Below, piece by piece: positions 1 to 9,054 of a stretch of DNA of 64,000 bases (its first letter is position 1; each line of letters begins with the position of its first letter). Below the pieces are notes generated by a model, which saw only the letters and a program-made list of their open reading frames with translations, had not been told where the DNA came from and made no database searches. This stretch comes from Pseudomonas sp. QS1027. Lineage in GTDB: Bacteria; Pseudomonadota; Gammaproteobacteria; Pseudomonadales; Pseudomonadaceae. Location of the stretch: NCBI RefSeq assembly GCF_002814235.1, contig NZ_PHSU01000004.1, positions 124,001 to 188,000 of the forward strand, read 5' to 3'. The translations under genes and the position numbers were made by a program.

Positions 1-3
1 CAA

Positions 4-369
4 ATGAGTGGAATTGGTTCGCGATTGCGACAAGAGAGAGAGCGGCTGGGTTTGTCGCAGAAAGCTTTTGGTGAAATCGGAGGCGTTGAGGCCAACGCAC
101 AGGGCAAATATGAAAGCGGTGATCGCGCACCGAAAGCCGACTATTTGTCCCGTGTGGCTGCACGGGGCGTCGATGTGCTTTATGTGCTGACCGGGCAGGC
201 GACGCCGATGCAACTGGATAACCTCAGCCAGGTGGAAGAGAAAGTCTTGGGCAACTATCGGGTACTGCAAAAGGAAGATCAGGACGCGATTCATCGACTG
301 ACCACCACCCTGGCTGAAACCGCCGGGCCTTATGGGCCAAACGGCCGGGCCGGCTCTCGTGACTCCTGA
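4..369 (+). CDS. XRE-family transcriptional regulator
   Basis: A 121-residue protein with an N-terminal helix-turn-helix of the Cro/C1 type, roughly residues 5-62. The pattern LRQERERLGLSQKAFGEI followed by KYESGDRAP is the typical recognition helix and the helix after it. The remaining 55 residues have no recognised domain and end in a polar tail. It lies directly upstream of gacA on the same strand, with a hairpin at 393-412 and about 150 bases between. The ATG lies three bases into the window, so the ribosome binding site and promoter are outside. The target is unknown. Assignment to the HTH family is firm; the role is not. Confidence 0.85.
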   Translation: MSGIGSRLRQERERLGLSQKAFGEIGGVEANAQGKYESGDRAPKADYLSRVAARGVDVLYVLTGQATPMQLDNLSQVEEKVLGNYRVLQKEDQDAIHRLTTTLAETAGPYGPNGRAGSRDS

Positions 370-392
370 GTCACATCATTTCTGACGAAAAC

Positions 393-412
393 CGCTTGCC
401 GTCCGGCAAGCG
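393..412 (+). terminator. Hairpin downstream of the XRE gene
   Basis: Perfect inverted repeat CGCTTGCC-gtcc-GGCAAGCG. No T tract follows it, so it may be a weak or factor-dependent terminator or an mRNA 3' end stabiliser between the XRE gene and gacA. Confidence 0.45.
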
Positions 413-520
413 CTTATAGCGTATTGATACTCTTATGTGACGCTTGCAGCTAGGTCAGACCCGTGGTTTTTTGCTAAGGTGGTCAATAACCTGATAAGAC
501 CAAATTCGTGAGGTGTCTGC

Positions 521-1159
521 TTGATTAGGGTGCTAGTAGTCGATGACCATGATCTTGTGCGTACAGGCATTACGCGGATGTTGGCGGACATCGACGGTCT
601 GCAGGTCGTGGGGCAGGCTGAATCGGGAGAGGAAGCCTTGCTCAAGACGCGGGAACTCAAACCCGATGTAGTGCTGATGGACGTCAAGATGCCTGGCATC
701 GGTGGCCTGGAGGCCACGCGCAAATTGCTGCGCAGTCATCCGGACATCAAGGTGGTGGCGGTGACCGTCTGTGAAGAAGACCCGTTCCCGACCCGCTTGC
801 TGCAAGCCGGGGCGGCCGGTTACCTGACCAAGGGCGCGGGCCTGGCGGAAATGGTCCAGGCGATTCGCCTAGTGTTTTCCGGGCAACGCTACATCAGCCC
901 GCAGATTGCCCAGCAACTGGCGCTCAAGTCGTTCCAGCCGGCCAGTGACTCGCCGTTCGACGCCTTGTCCGAGCGCGAAATCCAGATTGCGCTGATGATA
1001 GTCGGCTGCCAGAAAGTCCAGATCATCTCCGACAAGCTCTGCCTGTCGCCGAAAACCGTGAATACCTACCGCTATCGGATTTTCGAGAAGCTGTCGGTCA
1101 GCAGTGATGTCGAATTGACGCTCCTGGCGGTTCGCCACGGCATGGTCGATGCCGGCTGA
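521..1159 (+). CDS. gacA: GacA response regulator (UvrY/FixJ-NarL family)
   Basis: Response regulator of the GacS/GacA two-component system, which in Pseudomonas drives the small RNAs that titrate RsmA/E and so controls secondary metabolism and biofilm formation. The receiver domain spans about residues 1-120, with acidic residues VVDDHD near the N terminus and the phosphoacceptor Asp in [11 protein letters not shown] LuxR-type helix-turn-helix spans about residues 145-205 ([11 protein letters not shown] and [17 protein letters not shown]). The 212-residue length is normal. The start is TTG, an unusual start that is known for Pseudomonas gacA. The stop lies two bases before the uvrC ATG, so the two genes are co-transcribed, as in related genomes. 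Confidence 0.97.
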   Translation: MIRVLVVDDHDLVRTGITRMLADIDGLQVVGQAESGEEALLKTRELKPDVVLMDVKMPGIGGLEATRKLLRSHPDIKVVAVTVCEEDPFPTRLLQAGAAGYLTKGAGLAEMVQAIRLVFSGQRYISPQIAQQLALKSFQPASDSPFDALSEREIQIALMIVGCQKVQIISDKLCLSPKTVNTYRYRIFEKLSVSSDVELTLLAVRHGMVDAG

Positions 1160-1161
1160 CA

Positions 1162-2985
1162 ATGACTGACCTGTTCGATTCCAGTGCCTTCCTGTCGACC
1201 TGCAGTGGCCGCCCCGGCGTCTACCGCATGTTCGATGGCGACGCACGCCTGCTTTATGTCGGCAAAGCCAAGAACCTGAAGAAGCGCCTGGCCAGTTACT
1301 TTCGCAAGACCGGCCTGGCGCCGAAGACGGCGGCATTGGTGGGGCGTATCGCCCAGGTGGAAACCACCATCACCGCCAATGAAACCGAGGCGCTGCTGCT
1401 GGAGCAGACGCTGATCAAGGAATGGCGGCCGCCCTACAACATCCTGCTGCGCGACGATAAATCCTATCCCTACGTCTTTCTCTCGGACGGCGACTACCCG
1501 CGGCTGAGCATTCACCGTGGGGCCAAGAAAGCCAAGGGCAAGTATTTCGGGCCTTATCCGAGTGCCGGGGCGATTCGTGAAAGCCTGAGCCTGCTGCAAA
1601 AGACCTTCCTGGTCCGCCAGTGCGAGGACAGCTACTACAAGAACCGCACCCGACCCTGCCTGCAATACCAGATCAAGCGCTGCAAGGCGCCGTGTGTCGG
1701 GTTTGTGGAGCCCCAGGTGTATGCCGAGGATGTGCGCCACTCGGTGATGTTCCTCGAAGGGCGCAGCAATGCCCTGACCGACGAATTGAACGCCGGCATG
1801 GAACAGGCGGCCAGCACTCTCGATTTCGAGCGGGCGGCGGAGCTGCGTGACCAGATCTCGCTGCTGCGCCGGGTCCAGGATCAGCAGAGCATGGAAGGAG
1901 GCACCGGCGATGTCGACGTGGTCGCGGCCTTCATCAACCCGGGCGGCGCTTGTGTGCACCTGATCAGCGTGCGCGGCGGACGGGTGTTGGGCAGCAAGAA
2001 TTTCTTCCCGCAGGTCGGTATCGAGGAGGACGTCTCCGAAGTGCTGATGGCGTTTCTCGGCCAGTACTTTATCGGCAGTCCCGAGCGCGACCTGCCGAGT
2101 GAGCTGATCGTCAACGTGGTCCACGAAGACTTCCCGACCCTGATCGCCGCCATCGATGGGCTGCGCGGTCGCGAATTGGCCATCAGCCATCGGGTGCGCG
2201 GTACGCGGGCGCGCTGGCAACAATTGGCGGTGACCAATGCCGAACAGGCCCTGGGCGCACGCTTGGCCGATCGTCAGCATATGGCCGCACGTTTCGAAGC
2301 CCTGGCCGAAGTGCTGAGCCTGGACGAGCCGCCACTGCGCCTGGAGTGTTACGACATCAGTCACTCCAGCGGTGAGGCGACGGTCGCGTCCTGCGTGGTA
2401 TTCGGCCCGGAAGGCCCGATCAAGTCCGATTATCGCCGTTACAATATCGAAGGCGTTACGGCCGGCGACGACTATGCGGCGATGCACCAGGCGCTGACCC
2501 GACGTTTCAGCAAGATCAAGGATGGCGAGGGCAAGTTGCCGGACATCCTGCTGGTGGACGGTGGCAAGGGCCAGTTGTCCATGGCCCGCGATGTGCTCAA
2601 TGAGCTGGCGGTGCCGGACCTGATCCTGCTCGGCGTGGCCAAGGGGGCGACGCGCAAGGCTGGTTTCGAGACCTTGTACCTCAACGACGCGGCCCATGAG
2701 TTCACCTTGAAAGGTGATTCGCCGGCCCTGCATTTGATCCAGCAGATCCGCGACGAAGCCCACCGTTTTGCCATTACCGGACACCGTGCGCGGCGTGGCA
2801 AGACCCGTCGAACCTCAACCCTGGAAGGGGTGGCGGGGGTGGGGCCGAAGCGTCGCCGTGAACTATTGAAACATTTTGGTGGATTGCAGGAGCTGTCCCG
2901 TGCCAGCATCGACGAGATCGCCAAAGCACCTGGGATCAGTAAAAAGCTCGCTGAGTCGATTTATGCAAGCCTGCACAGCGAGTAG
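1162..2985 (+). CDS. uvrC: Excinuclease ABC subunit C
   Basis: UvrC makes both incisions around DNA lesions marked by UvrAB in nucleotide excision repair. The 607 residues contain the GIY-YIG nuclease domain ([19 protein letters not shown], about residues 18-95), a UVR UvrB-binding motif ([20 protein letters not shown], about 200-235), the RNase H-like C-terminal nuclease ([11 protein letters not shown] and [11 protein letters not shown]), and paired helix-hairpin-helix motifs at the end ([21 protein letters not shown]). It starts two bases after gacA and is followed 32 bases later by pgsA, a syntenic block common to gammaproteobacteria. Confidence 0.98.
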   Translation: MTDLFDSSAFLSTCSGRPGVYRMFDGDARLLYVGKAKNLKKRLASYFRKTGLAPKTAALVGRIAQVETTITANETEALLLEQTLIKEWRPPYNILLRDDKSYPYVFLSDGDYPRLSIHRGAKKAKGKYFGPYPSAGAIRESLSLLQKTFLVRQCEDSYYKNRTRPCLQYQIKRCKAPCVGFVEPQVYAEDVRHSVMFLEGRSNALTDELNAGMEQAASTLDFERAAELRDQISLLRRVQDQQSMEGGTGDVDVVAAFINPGGACVHLISVRGGRVLGSKNFFPQVGIEEDVSEVLMAFLGQYFIGSPERDLPSELIVNVVHEDFPTLIAAIDGLRGRELAISHRVRGTRARWQQLAVTNAEQALGARLADRQHMAARFEALAEVLSLDEPPLRLECYDISHSSGEATVASCVVFGPEGPIKSDYRRYNIEGVTAGDDYAAMHQALTRRFSKIKDGEGKLPDILLVDGGKGQLSMARDVLNELAVPDLILLGVAKGATRKAGFETLYLNDAAHEFTLKGDSPALHLIQQIRDEAHRFAITGHRARRGKTRRTSTLEGVAGVGPKRRRELLKHFGGLQELSRASIDEIAKAPGISKKLAESIYASLHSE

Positions 2986-3017
2986 AATGCCTTTCAACCT
3001 CGTAGCCAGTTGTGCCG

Positions 3018-3587
3018 ATGAATATCCCTAATCTGATCACCGTTCTACGCGTCGTACTCATTCCGATTTTCATTTTGCTGTTTTACCTGCCTTACCAGTG
3101 GAGTTACATGGCGGCCAGTTCGGTGTTTGCCTTTGCGGCGGCGACGGATTGGCTGGACGGTTACCTGGCCCGTCGCCTGGAGCAGAGCACGCCGTTCGGC
3201 GCGTTTCTCGATCCGGTGGCGGACAAGCTGATGGTGGCCGTGGCGCTGGTCTTGCTGGTGCAGGAGCATGGCAACCTGTGGTTGACCTTGCCGGCGGCGG
3301 TGATCATCGGTCGTGAGATCGTGGTCTCGGCCCTGCGCGAGTGGATGGCTGAAATCGGGGAGCGGGCGCAAGTCGCCGTTTCCAACATGGGCAAGTGGAA
3401 GACCGCGGCGCAGATGCTGGCGTTGGTGATCCTGCTGGCCAATCCTTCGGACTTCAGCTTCTGGGTGCTGGTGGGCTATACCTTGCTGATGGCGGCGGCG
3501 GTGCTGACCTTGTGGTCGATGCTGCAGTATTTGCGGGCGGCGTGGCCGCATTTGAAGTTCAATTCGGAAAATCCTGAAAAGAAATAA
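3018..3587 (+). CDS. pgsA: CDP-diacylglycerol--glycerol-3-phosphate 3-phosphatidyltransferase
   Basis: Integral inner-membrane enzyme of phosphatidylglycerol synthesis. It transfers a phosphatidyl group from CDP-diacylglycerol to glycerol-3-phosphate, giving phosphatidylglycerophosphate. The CDP-alcohol phosphotransferase signature DG-x2-AR-x8-G-x3-D is visible as [27 protein letters not shown]. About four to five hydrophobic helices follow. I chose the ATG at 3018 (MNIPNLIT) rather than the in-frame GTG at 3012 because this N terminus is the conserved one. Length 189 residues, normal for the family. Confidence 0.97.
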   Translation: MNIPNLITVLRVVLIPIFILLFYLPYQWSYMAASSVFAFAAATDWLDGYLARRLEQSTPFGAFLDPVADKLMVAVALVLLVQEHGNLWLTLPAAVIIGREIVVSALREWMAEIGERAQVAVSNMGKWKTAAQMLALVILLANPSDFSFWVLVGYTLLMAAAVLTLWSMLQYLRAAWPHLKFNSENPEKK

Positions 3588-3650
3588 AACTATTTTGAAT
3601 CAAGGGGTTGACGGGGTGCGTAGATTCTATAGAATGCGCATCACCAAGAC

Positions 3651-3726
<76 letters not shown>

Positions 3727-3733
3727 AATACAC

Positions 3734-3763
3734 AAAAACGCCACTCAATAGAGTGGCGTTTTT
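3734..3763 (+). terminator. Rho-independent terminator of the pgsA/tRNA-Gly unit
   Basis: Stem AAAAACGCCACTC / GAGTGGCGTTTTT with an AATA loop, followed by further T-rich sequence. The flanking A and T tracts make it bidirectional, so it also insulates the convergent nahR-like gene. Confidence 0.92.
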
Positions 3764-3866
3764 GTTTGTGCGTTTTTTAGTCTGTTATCTCTTTTCCTGG
3801 AAGCGATCATCAGACAATTCGCTTTCCATCGACTGTTGAATCGATGTGCATGCCATCTGGCATCGT

Positions 3867-4766
3867 TCAATCGCTGAACAGATCAAACATCAGTTGCCGG
3901 AACCATTTGTTGGCCGGGTCCCGATTGTATTTGCCGTGCCAGAACAAGTTGATGGCGATCTCGGGAAGCGGCAGAGGCAAGGGCAGGCTCGTCAATCCGA
4001 AGGGCCCGGTGCAACTGTTGGCGAAACGCTCGGGCACCGTGGCGATCAGGTCTGTGTTCTGCAGGATATGGCCGACGGCGACAAAGTGTGGGACCTCCAG
4101 TCGAATGTCGCGTTGCAGACCGGCCCGCTGCATATGTGTATCGATCTCTCCATGTCCCGTGCTGGCGGCGATGATCCTGACATGCCCGAACTCGCAAAAG
4201 CGCTCCCGCGTCATGGGCTGTTCAGTGAGCGGGTGGCCCTTGCGGCACAGGCACACGTAGCGATGGTGGAATAGGCGCCTCTGATAGAAGCCCGCTTGCA
4301 GATCCGGCAGCAATCCAACGGCCAGATCCACCTTGCCATTGGCAAGATTCTCGGAAAGCTCGGCATTGCTGCGCAATGTGCTGACCGATATTCCGGGGGC
4401 CTGTTTGAGCAGGGCATCGATCAACCGTGGCATGAAGTAAATCTCCCCGATATCGGTCATCGCCACGACAAAGCGCTTCCGGCTGGTTGCCGGATCGAAC
4501 TCGTCATGGCGATTGATCGCGCTGTGTAGCAAGCCGATCGCCTGAGAGACCGGTTCGGCCAGTTGAGCGGCATAGGGCGTCGGTTGCATCCCCTGATGGG
4601 TGCGCACAAACAGCTCGTCGTTGAACGTGGTCCGCAAACGCTTGAGCGCATTGCTGACGGCGGGCTGGGTCAGCCCAAGGCTCTCGGCCGCAGCTGAAAC
4701 ACTTCTATCCATCAGCAGTTGGTGAAAGATCACCAGCAGATTCAGATCCAGTTCACGCAGGTTCAT
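3867..4766 (-). CDS. nahR: NahR/SalR-type LysR regulator of salicylate degradation
   Basis: A 299-residue LysR-type activator. The winged helix-turn-helix is at about residues 1-62 (LTQPAVSNALKRLR) and the effector-binding domain follows. MTDIGEIYFMPRL and the tail WFRQLMFDLFSD are typical of the NahR group, which responds to salicylate. The start was set at 4766 (MNLRELDLNLL), because the reading frame further upstream runs into the neighbouring gene and lacks family similarity. It is divergent from nahG across a 146-base region that holds a NahR-like box, the standard arrangement for local activation plus autoregulation. NahR identity rests on remembered family similarity; the LysR assignment is certain. 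Confidence 0.88.
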   Translation of the reverse strand: MNLRELDLNLLVIFHQLLMDRSVSAAAESLGLTQPAVSNALKRLRTTFNDELFVRTHQGMQPTPYAAQLAEPVSQAIGLLHSAINRHDEFDPATSRKRFVVAMTDIGEIYFMPRLIDALLKQAPGISVSTLRSNAELSENLANGKVDLAVGLLPDLQAGFYQRRLFHHRYVCLCRKGHPLTEQPMTRERFCEFGHVRIIAASTGHGEIDTHMQRAGLQRDIRLEVPHFVAVGHILQNTDLIATVPERFANSCTGPFGLTSLPLPLPLPEIAINLFWHGKYNRDPANKWFRQLMFDLFSD

Positions 4767-4812
4767 CGCGACATTTCTCGGCTTTGAGTCGGTTTCTGAA
4801 GGGGAATGTGTA

Positions 4813-4826
4813 TTCAGGTTGGTGAT
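4813..4826 (+). promoter_or_regulatory. Probable NahR-type operator
   Basis: The sequence TTCAGGTTGGTGAT fits the TTCA-N6-TGAT pattern known for NahR-activated nah and sal promoters. It sits 87 bases upstream of the nahG start and 47 bases upstream of the nahR start, inside the divergent promoter region. Binding is inferred, not shown. Confidence 0.6.
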
Positions 4827-4912
4827 AGTTTGTATGGGGATCAGGGTATTTATCAACGGTTTGTGAATAGTCATGATCGGGCTATTCAAAAACGACCATA
4901 AGGTTTTTCCCC

Positions 4913-6196
4913 ATGAGTAGCCCTCATTCTGTCTTGCAAGTGGGCATCGTTGGCGGTGGCATCGCTGGCGTCGCCCTGGCACTGGATCTGTGCCGTCATC
5001 AGCATCTGGACGTGAAATTATTTGAAGCGGCTCCCGCCTTCGGCGAGGTCGGTGCGGGCGTGTCCTTTGGTGCGAACGCCGTCCGCGCCATCGAAGGGCT
5101 GGGTATCGGTAAACCCTACCAACTCATCGCTGACCGGACCCCGCAACCCTGGCAAGACATCTGGTTTGAATGGCGTCGAGGTGTCGACGCCGGTTACCTG
5201 GGGGCGAGCGTCGCCCAGGGCGTCGGTCAGTCTTCCGTTCACCGTGCCGATTTTCTCGATACCTTGGCCAGGCAATTGCCGGAGGGTATCGCCTGCTTCG
5301 ACAAGCGTGCGGTTGGCGTTCATGAGGTGGGGGGCAGGGTCAGTGTTCGGTTCACCGATGGCACCGACTATCAGTGCGACCTTTTGATTGCCGCGGACGG
5401 TATCAAGTCCTCGATTCGCGACTATGTACTCCAGGGGCTGGGTCAACCGTTGGTCGCGCCTCGATTCAGCGGGACCTGTGCCTACCGTGGAATGATCGAC
5501 AGTGAGCGGCTGCGCGTCGCCTATCGCGCTGCGGGTGTTGACGAACACTTGATCAACGTCCCGCAAATGTACCTGGGACTCGATGCCCACATCCTCACTT
5601 TCCCGATCAAACAGGGCCGATTGATCAACGTGGTCGCATTCGTTTCTGATCGCACTGAACCCAACCCGGTGTGGCCGCAAGACACGCCTTGGGTCAAAAG
5701 CACCAGTCAGGCCCAGATGCTGGAAGCTTTCTCAGAGTGGGGAGATGCCGTTCGCGTGCTGCTCGAATGCATTCCCGAGCCCTCCCTCTGGGCACTTCAC
5801 GAACTGGAGGAGCTTGCAGGCTATACCCATGGTCGCGTAGGGCTGATCGGTGACGCTGCCCACGCCATGCTCCCCCATCAAGGTGCCGGGGCGGGGCAGG
5901 GGCTGGAGGATGCCTGGCTGCTCGCGCACCTGTTGGGGGACCCACGGGTGCTTCAAAGTGATGCCCAAAGCGTGCTCGAGGTGTACGACGCTATCCGCAG
6001 ACCTCGCGCCTGTCGTGTGCAGCGAACGTCCTGGGAAGCCGGCGAACTCTACGAGTTTCGAGGTCGTCAGGTCGAAGATCAAGAACCCCTTCTGTCGACA
6101 ACCCTGGCCAGTCGTTTCGATTGGCTGTGGAACCACGACATGCAGGCGGACCTGGCAGAGGCTCGCACCCGACTCGGGTGGGCAGAAGCTATTTGA
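4913..6196 (+). CDS. nahG: Salicylate 1-monooxygenase (salicylate hydroxylase)
   Basis: FAD- and NADH-dependent monooxygenase that decarboxylates and hydroxylates salicylate to catechol. The 427 residues have the N-terminal dinucleotide-binding motif (VGIVGGGIAGVALAL), the DG motif near the middle (LIAADGIKSSIRDYVL) and the second FAD motif GLIGDAAHAMLPHQGAGAG at about residues 310-330. Length and residue pattern match NahG closely, including ECIPEPSLWALHELEEL. It is preceded by the divergent nahR. No catechol dioxygenase or muconate genes follow, so catechol must be consumed by a pathway encoded elsewhere. Confidence 0.92.
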   Translation: MSSPHSVLQVGIVGGGIAGVALALDLCRHQHLDVKLFEAAPAFGEVGAGVSFGANAVRAIEGLGIGKPYQLIADRTPQPWQDIWFEWRRGVDAGYLGASVAQGVGQSSVHRADFLDTLARQLPEGIACFDKRAVGVHEVGGRVSVRFTDGTDYQCDLLIAADGIKSSIRDYVLQGLGQPLVAPRFSGTCAYRGMIDSERLRVAYRAAGVDEHLINVPQMYLGLDAHILTFPIKQGRLINVVAFVSDRTEPNPVWPQDTPWVKSTSQAQMLEAFSEWGDAVRVLLECIPEPSLWALHELEELAGYTHGRVGLIGDAAHAMLPHQGAGAGQGLEDAWLLAHLLGDPRVLQSDAQSVLEVYDAIRRPRACRVQRTSWEAGELYEFRGRQVEDQEPLLSTTLASRFDWLWNHDMQADLAEARTRLGWAEAI

Positions 6197-6225
6197 TTGC
6201 GTTCCTGCAATGCGCCCTGGTTTTT

Positions 6226-6369
6226 ATGGCGGATTTTCGTGCAGCTTTCCCGGATTTGTCGTTTGCAGGCGCGGCTGACTTGGTCGCTGAAGGCGATTAT
6301 GTGGTAGGTCAATGGGTGGGGGGCGGTACGCACACGGGCCCAGCGTTTTTAGTCTTTATTGGCGGGTGA
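6226..6369 (+). pseudogene. Remnant of a SnoaL-like ester cyclase/nuclear transport factor 2-fold protein
   Basis: A 47-codon reading frame reads MADFRAAFPDLSF, then LVAEGDYVVGQW and GTHTGPAF. This is the core of SnoaL-like cyclase/hydrolase proteins (FPD-x-F, EGD-V-W, GTHTG). A full-length protein is about 130-140 residues, so both the N-terminal part and the C-terminal third are missing. The frame ends 20 bases before the stop of the convergent AraC gene. It is most likely a decayed gene left by a rearrangement between nahG and the AraC gene; expression as a short peptide cannot be excluded. Confidence 0.6.
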
Positions 6370-6389
6370 TGGACCTCCGCGTCTCTTGC

Positions 6390-7244
6390 TTATCGCCCTG
6401 GAGAGAAACCAAAGCGACTTTTAAAACGCATGGAAAACCTTGAGATGGCGCGATAGCCGCAAGCGTCAGCTATTTGCGAAACACTGAAGTGCGTCGTTTG
6501 TAACAGCATCATCGCGTGATGCATTCTGATTTCGGTCAGCATTGTGCTGAAATTGACCCCTTCTTCGGCAAGGCGTCGCCTCAAGGTGGCTTCGCTCACG
6601 GCCAGCTCGCGACCCGCTTGTGCGGCCGTCCAGTGTTTTTCCGGAGCCTTGGCCAGTAACTGAGTCAGCCGTTCAGCCAGCCCGGCGGCTGAAGGACGGA
6701 GAAAGACAATACCCTCTTCCTGCAGTGCCAACAGAAGCCCCATTAAGCGATTTGCCTGTTGCGCCTCTGAAAGGGGCCGCGAGTCGATTCCTCGAATACA
6801 GAATTGCAGCGCATCATTCAGATCCTCTGCCAGTTCGGTCGTTTTGCATTCCGTGACGGTGGATGAGTGTGTGATCGTGTGCCCGTAGCGCTGATGAAAC
6901 TCGGTGATGAGGCGAGGTGAGAACGTCAAGAAAACAGAGGTAAACACCGAGGTGTTGTTGTCGGGTGTTTTTTGAATGTCAGCGAGGGTGTTTTTCGCCA
7001 CCGCCAGCAAGGTGTGCGGGTTTGCCAACTCCCAGGTGCTTTCAGCACTTTCCAGTGTTAAATGGCCCGACGTGACGAGCAGAAGCGTTGCCTCAAAAAA
7101 GCGGAAGTCAGTCGCATGTTGAGCGCGCATCAGGCGTGGCCTGGACAACGTGCACAACGACTGTGCTTTCACGGGCGCGCCCGATGGCAGCAGCCAGCGG
7201 GCGTCGTCCGTTTGTGCAGCCGTCAAAGGATCAGGCAGGTCCAT
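6390..7244 (-). CDS. AraC-family transcriptional regulator
   Basis: A 284-residue regulator. The C-terminal double helix-turn-helix of the AraC/XylS type covers about residues 185-284 (WTAAQAGRELAVSEATLRRRLAEEG, then VSQIADACGYRAISRFSMRFKSRFGFSPGR). The N-terminal 160 residues form a cupin-like sensor region without a recognised ligand. It is followed on the same strand by no close gene and preceded by the PEBP gene 33 bases away, so the two may be one unit with PEBP first. The effector is unknown. Confidence 0.88.
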   Translation of the reverse strand: MDLPDPLTAAQTDDARWLLPSGAPVKAQSLCTLSRPRLMRAQHATDFRFFEATLLLVTSGHLTLESAESTWELANPHTLLAVAKNTLADIQKTPDNNTSVFTSVFLTFSPRLITEFHQRYGHTITHSSTVTECKTTELAEDLNDALQFCIRGIDSRPLSEAQQANRLMGLLLALQEEGIVFLRPSAAGLAERLTQLLAKAPEKHWTAAQAGRELAVSEATLRRRLAEEGVNFSTMLTEIRMHHAMMLLQTTHFSVSQIADACGYRAISRFSMRFKSRFGFSPGR

Positions 7245-7277
7245 GGAAAGTGTGTCGTTCCTGAAGTTGGCCGCACA

Positions 7278-7901
7278 TCACAGGTTCATATTGAGGGTGT
7301 AGGTACCCGTAAGGCTGGCCTTGGCGAGTACGTGTCCTTGCAGCGCATCAAGGATGCTCGGGCCGTTAACCGGGCCGTGTATCGCGAGGCCAGGCACATC
7401 CAAAGCGTAGACAGTGAAAACGTAGCGGTGGAGCCGCTCATCATTCCACGGTGGGCATGGGCCATCGTACCCATAGTATTCGCCGGACATTTGTGGGTCC
7501 GATGCAAACCAGCCTGTGTAGTCATTGATGCCGTGTCGTTGTCCGTCGGCTGTTTGAGGGCCGGATTTGCCTCTGGGGGTAATGCTGTCGCTATGGCTTC
7601 CCTCGGTAATTTCCCGCTGATTGGCGGGGATATCGATCAATAGCCAGTGGTAAAAATCCACACGAGGCAATGACACTGCAATGGATTTACCTTCCTGATT
7701 GACATCGTCACCCACACTCGGGACATCCGGGTCGTGGCATATCAGGACAAATGACTGAGTCTGTTCCGGGACTTCTGTCCAGGCCAGATGTGGGTTGCGG
7801 TTGCTCGACAATGCGTAGCGGCTGGCCGCGTCCGGGATAGCAAAGGCGTACTCCCCGGGGATGGCGGCGTTATCGGTGAATGCGTTACTGCTCAGTTTCA
7901 T
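7278..7901 (-). CDS. YbhB/YbcL-type Raf kinase inhibitor-like (PEBP) protein
   Basis: A 207-residue protein of the phosphatidylethanolamine-binding protein family. It shows the family pattern NPHLAWTEVPEQTQSFVLICHDPDVP near the N terminus, then DFYHWLLIDIPA, and GYDGPCPPWNDERLHRYVFTVYALD toward the C terminus (the GPxPP-x3-HRY signature). No signal peptide is present, so it is cytosolic. Bacterial members have no settled function. It is transcribed toward the AraC gene 33 bases downstream. Confidence 0.9.
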   Translation of the reverse strand: MKLSSNAFTDNAAIPGEYAFAIPDAASRYALSSNRNPHLAWTEVPEQTQSFVLICHDPDVPSVGDDVNQEGKSIAVSLPRVDFYHWLLIDIPANQREITEGSHSDSITPRGKSGPQTADGQRHGINDYTGWFASDPQMSGEYYGYDGPCPPWNDERLHRYVFTVYALDVPGLAIHGPVNGPSILDALQGHVLAKASLTGTYTLNMNL

Positions 7902-8192
7902 GGTCGGGCCTGAATAAGCGATGAGATATCGGACACCTGAGTCATCGAGGGCGGTGCTCGGGAGCGGGTCATTTATCAGTCAGTCACGAAGGAGCGACTG
8001 CCGGCTTGATTCTAGAGTGAAAGTCGGCTTGGCCATCGACCCAGCCAATCAGAAACCGAACAGATCCAGTCATTCTGCGTCAGGCAACGGCGTGGCTCAC
8101 GTGCCTCGCTGTCGATCCGAGGCGAGAGTCTGGTGCTGATTGACAGGGCAAGGACCTTCCACTTAGTTTGTTTGGATAGTCGTGGCGATGCC

Positions 8193-8918
8193 ATGTCATC
8201 TGTCTGGGAAAAGGAGTTCACCTTGGCCTTCAATTCGATTTGGCTCGGTTACGATGGTCATCCAAGCTTGGTACAAGCCTACCTGAACAGCCCGTGGTCA
8301 CTCGCCGCCCGCAACATGCGCGGGGCGAATCACGATTTCACCCTGGTCAATTATGCGACTTTCTTCTTTCAAGTACCCAATCCGGTAGCCCCAGGTCTGA
8401 TCGGTCACATCACGACTCAACCCAGCAATAACTACCACTCGGAAAAAGAAGTGTGGCTGGCGATACGCGGGAACCCGTCGCTCAACCGGCTTAATATTCC
8501 CAATTGGCGAGTCGGAGAGGGGGCGGCAGGAGGCTTGCCGCGACTAACCCCCGCTGCGGCTCAGCTACTCGATGGCACAGCGATTCTGGCGGTGTATACC
8601 GAGCGGCAGCCTTGCGGCACTTGCAGCCCTTTTCTGAATGACGTGCTATTGGATAACACACCGGTCTATTGGCATTTTCCCTACCCCAGTAAAGAGACGT
8701 CAAAGCACTCGCACAGTGATGACGATATCGTGGTCAACGGGCTGATTGCGTTATCCCACGACAAGTCTTACGGGCAGTCGATGAAAGATCACACCAGGGG
8801 CGGTCGGGTCGAAAGCAATACAGGGCTGCGCGAATCCATGAAATACATGGGCAAACAGAATTCGGGGGGATACCCCTTACTGATGGCTGATATGGCCCAG
8901 ATGGACACATCCTTGTAA
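8193..8918 (+). CDS. Orphan zinc deaminase-fold protein (toxin-type nucleic acid/nucleotide deaminase candidate)
   Basis: From the ATG at 8193 the protein has 241 residues. Residues 82-84 read HSE and residues 138-144 read RQPCGTC after VYTE. This is the (H/C)xE ... PCxxC zinc and proton-relay signature of the cytidine deaminase superfamily, in the T/SERxPCxxC form seen in polymorphic-toxin deaminases. The rest matches no family I know. An upstream GTG at 8133, behind GAGGCGAGAG, would add 20 residues and could be the true start. There is no signal peptide, no delivery domain (PAAR, Rhs, VgrG, CDI) and no immunity gene beside it. Catalytic class is well supported; substrate and biological role are open. 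Confidence 0.62.
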   Translation: MSSVWEKEFTLAFNSIWLGYDGHPSLVQAYLNSPWSLAARNMRGANHDFTLVNYATFFFQVPNPVAPGLIGHITTQPSNNYHSEKEVWLAIRGNPSLNRLNIPNWRVGEGAAGGLPRLTPAAAQLLDGTAILAVYTERQPCGTCSPFLNDVLLDNTPVYWHFPYPSKETSKHSHSDDDIVVNGLIALSHDKSYGQSMKDHTRGGRVESNTGLRESMKYMGKQNSGGYPLLMADMAQMDTSL

Positions 8919-9054
8919 ACCCTGCTCCACGACTGTCTGACAAAGAACCAACGCCTGCATGATCAGCCCATCAAACTGATCGACTATGCTCACCCTGCCT
9001 AACCGAGTTGGGGGCTTGTGCCCCGTCAATGAGCTGTTATCGCAGGATAGAGAC

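Noticed and set aside
1072..2784. Minus-strand open frame of 570 codons opposite uvrC
   Set aside because: Shadow frame. uvrC on the plus strand has every domain of its family.
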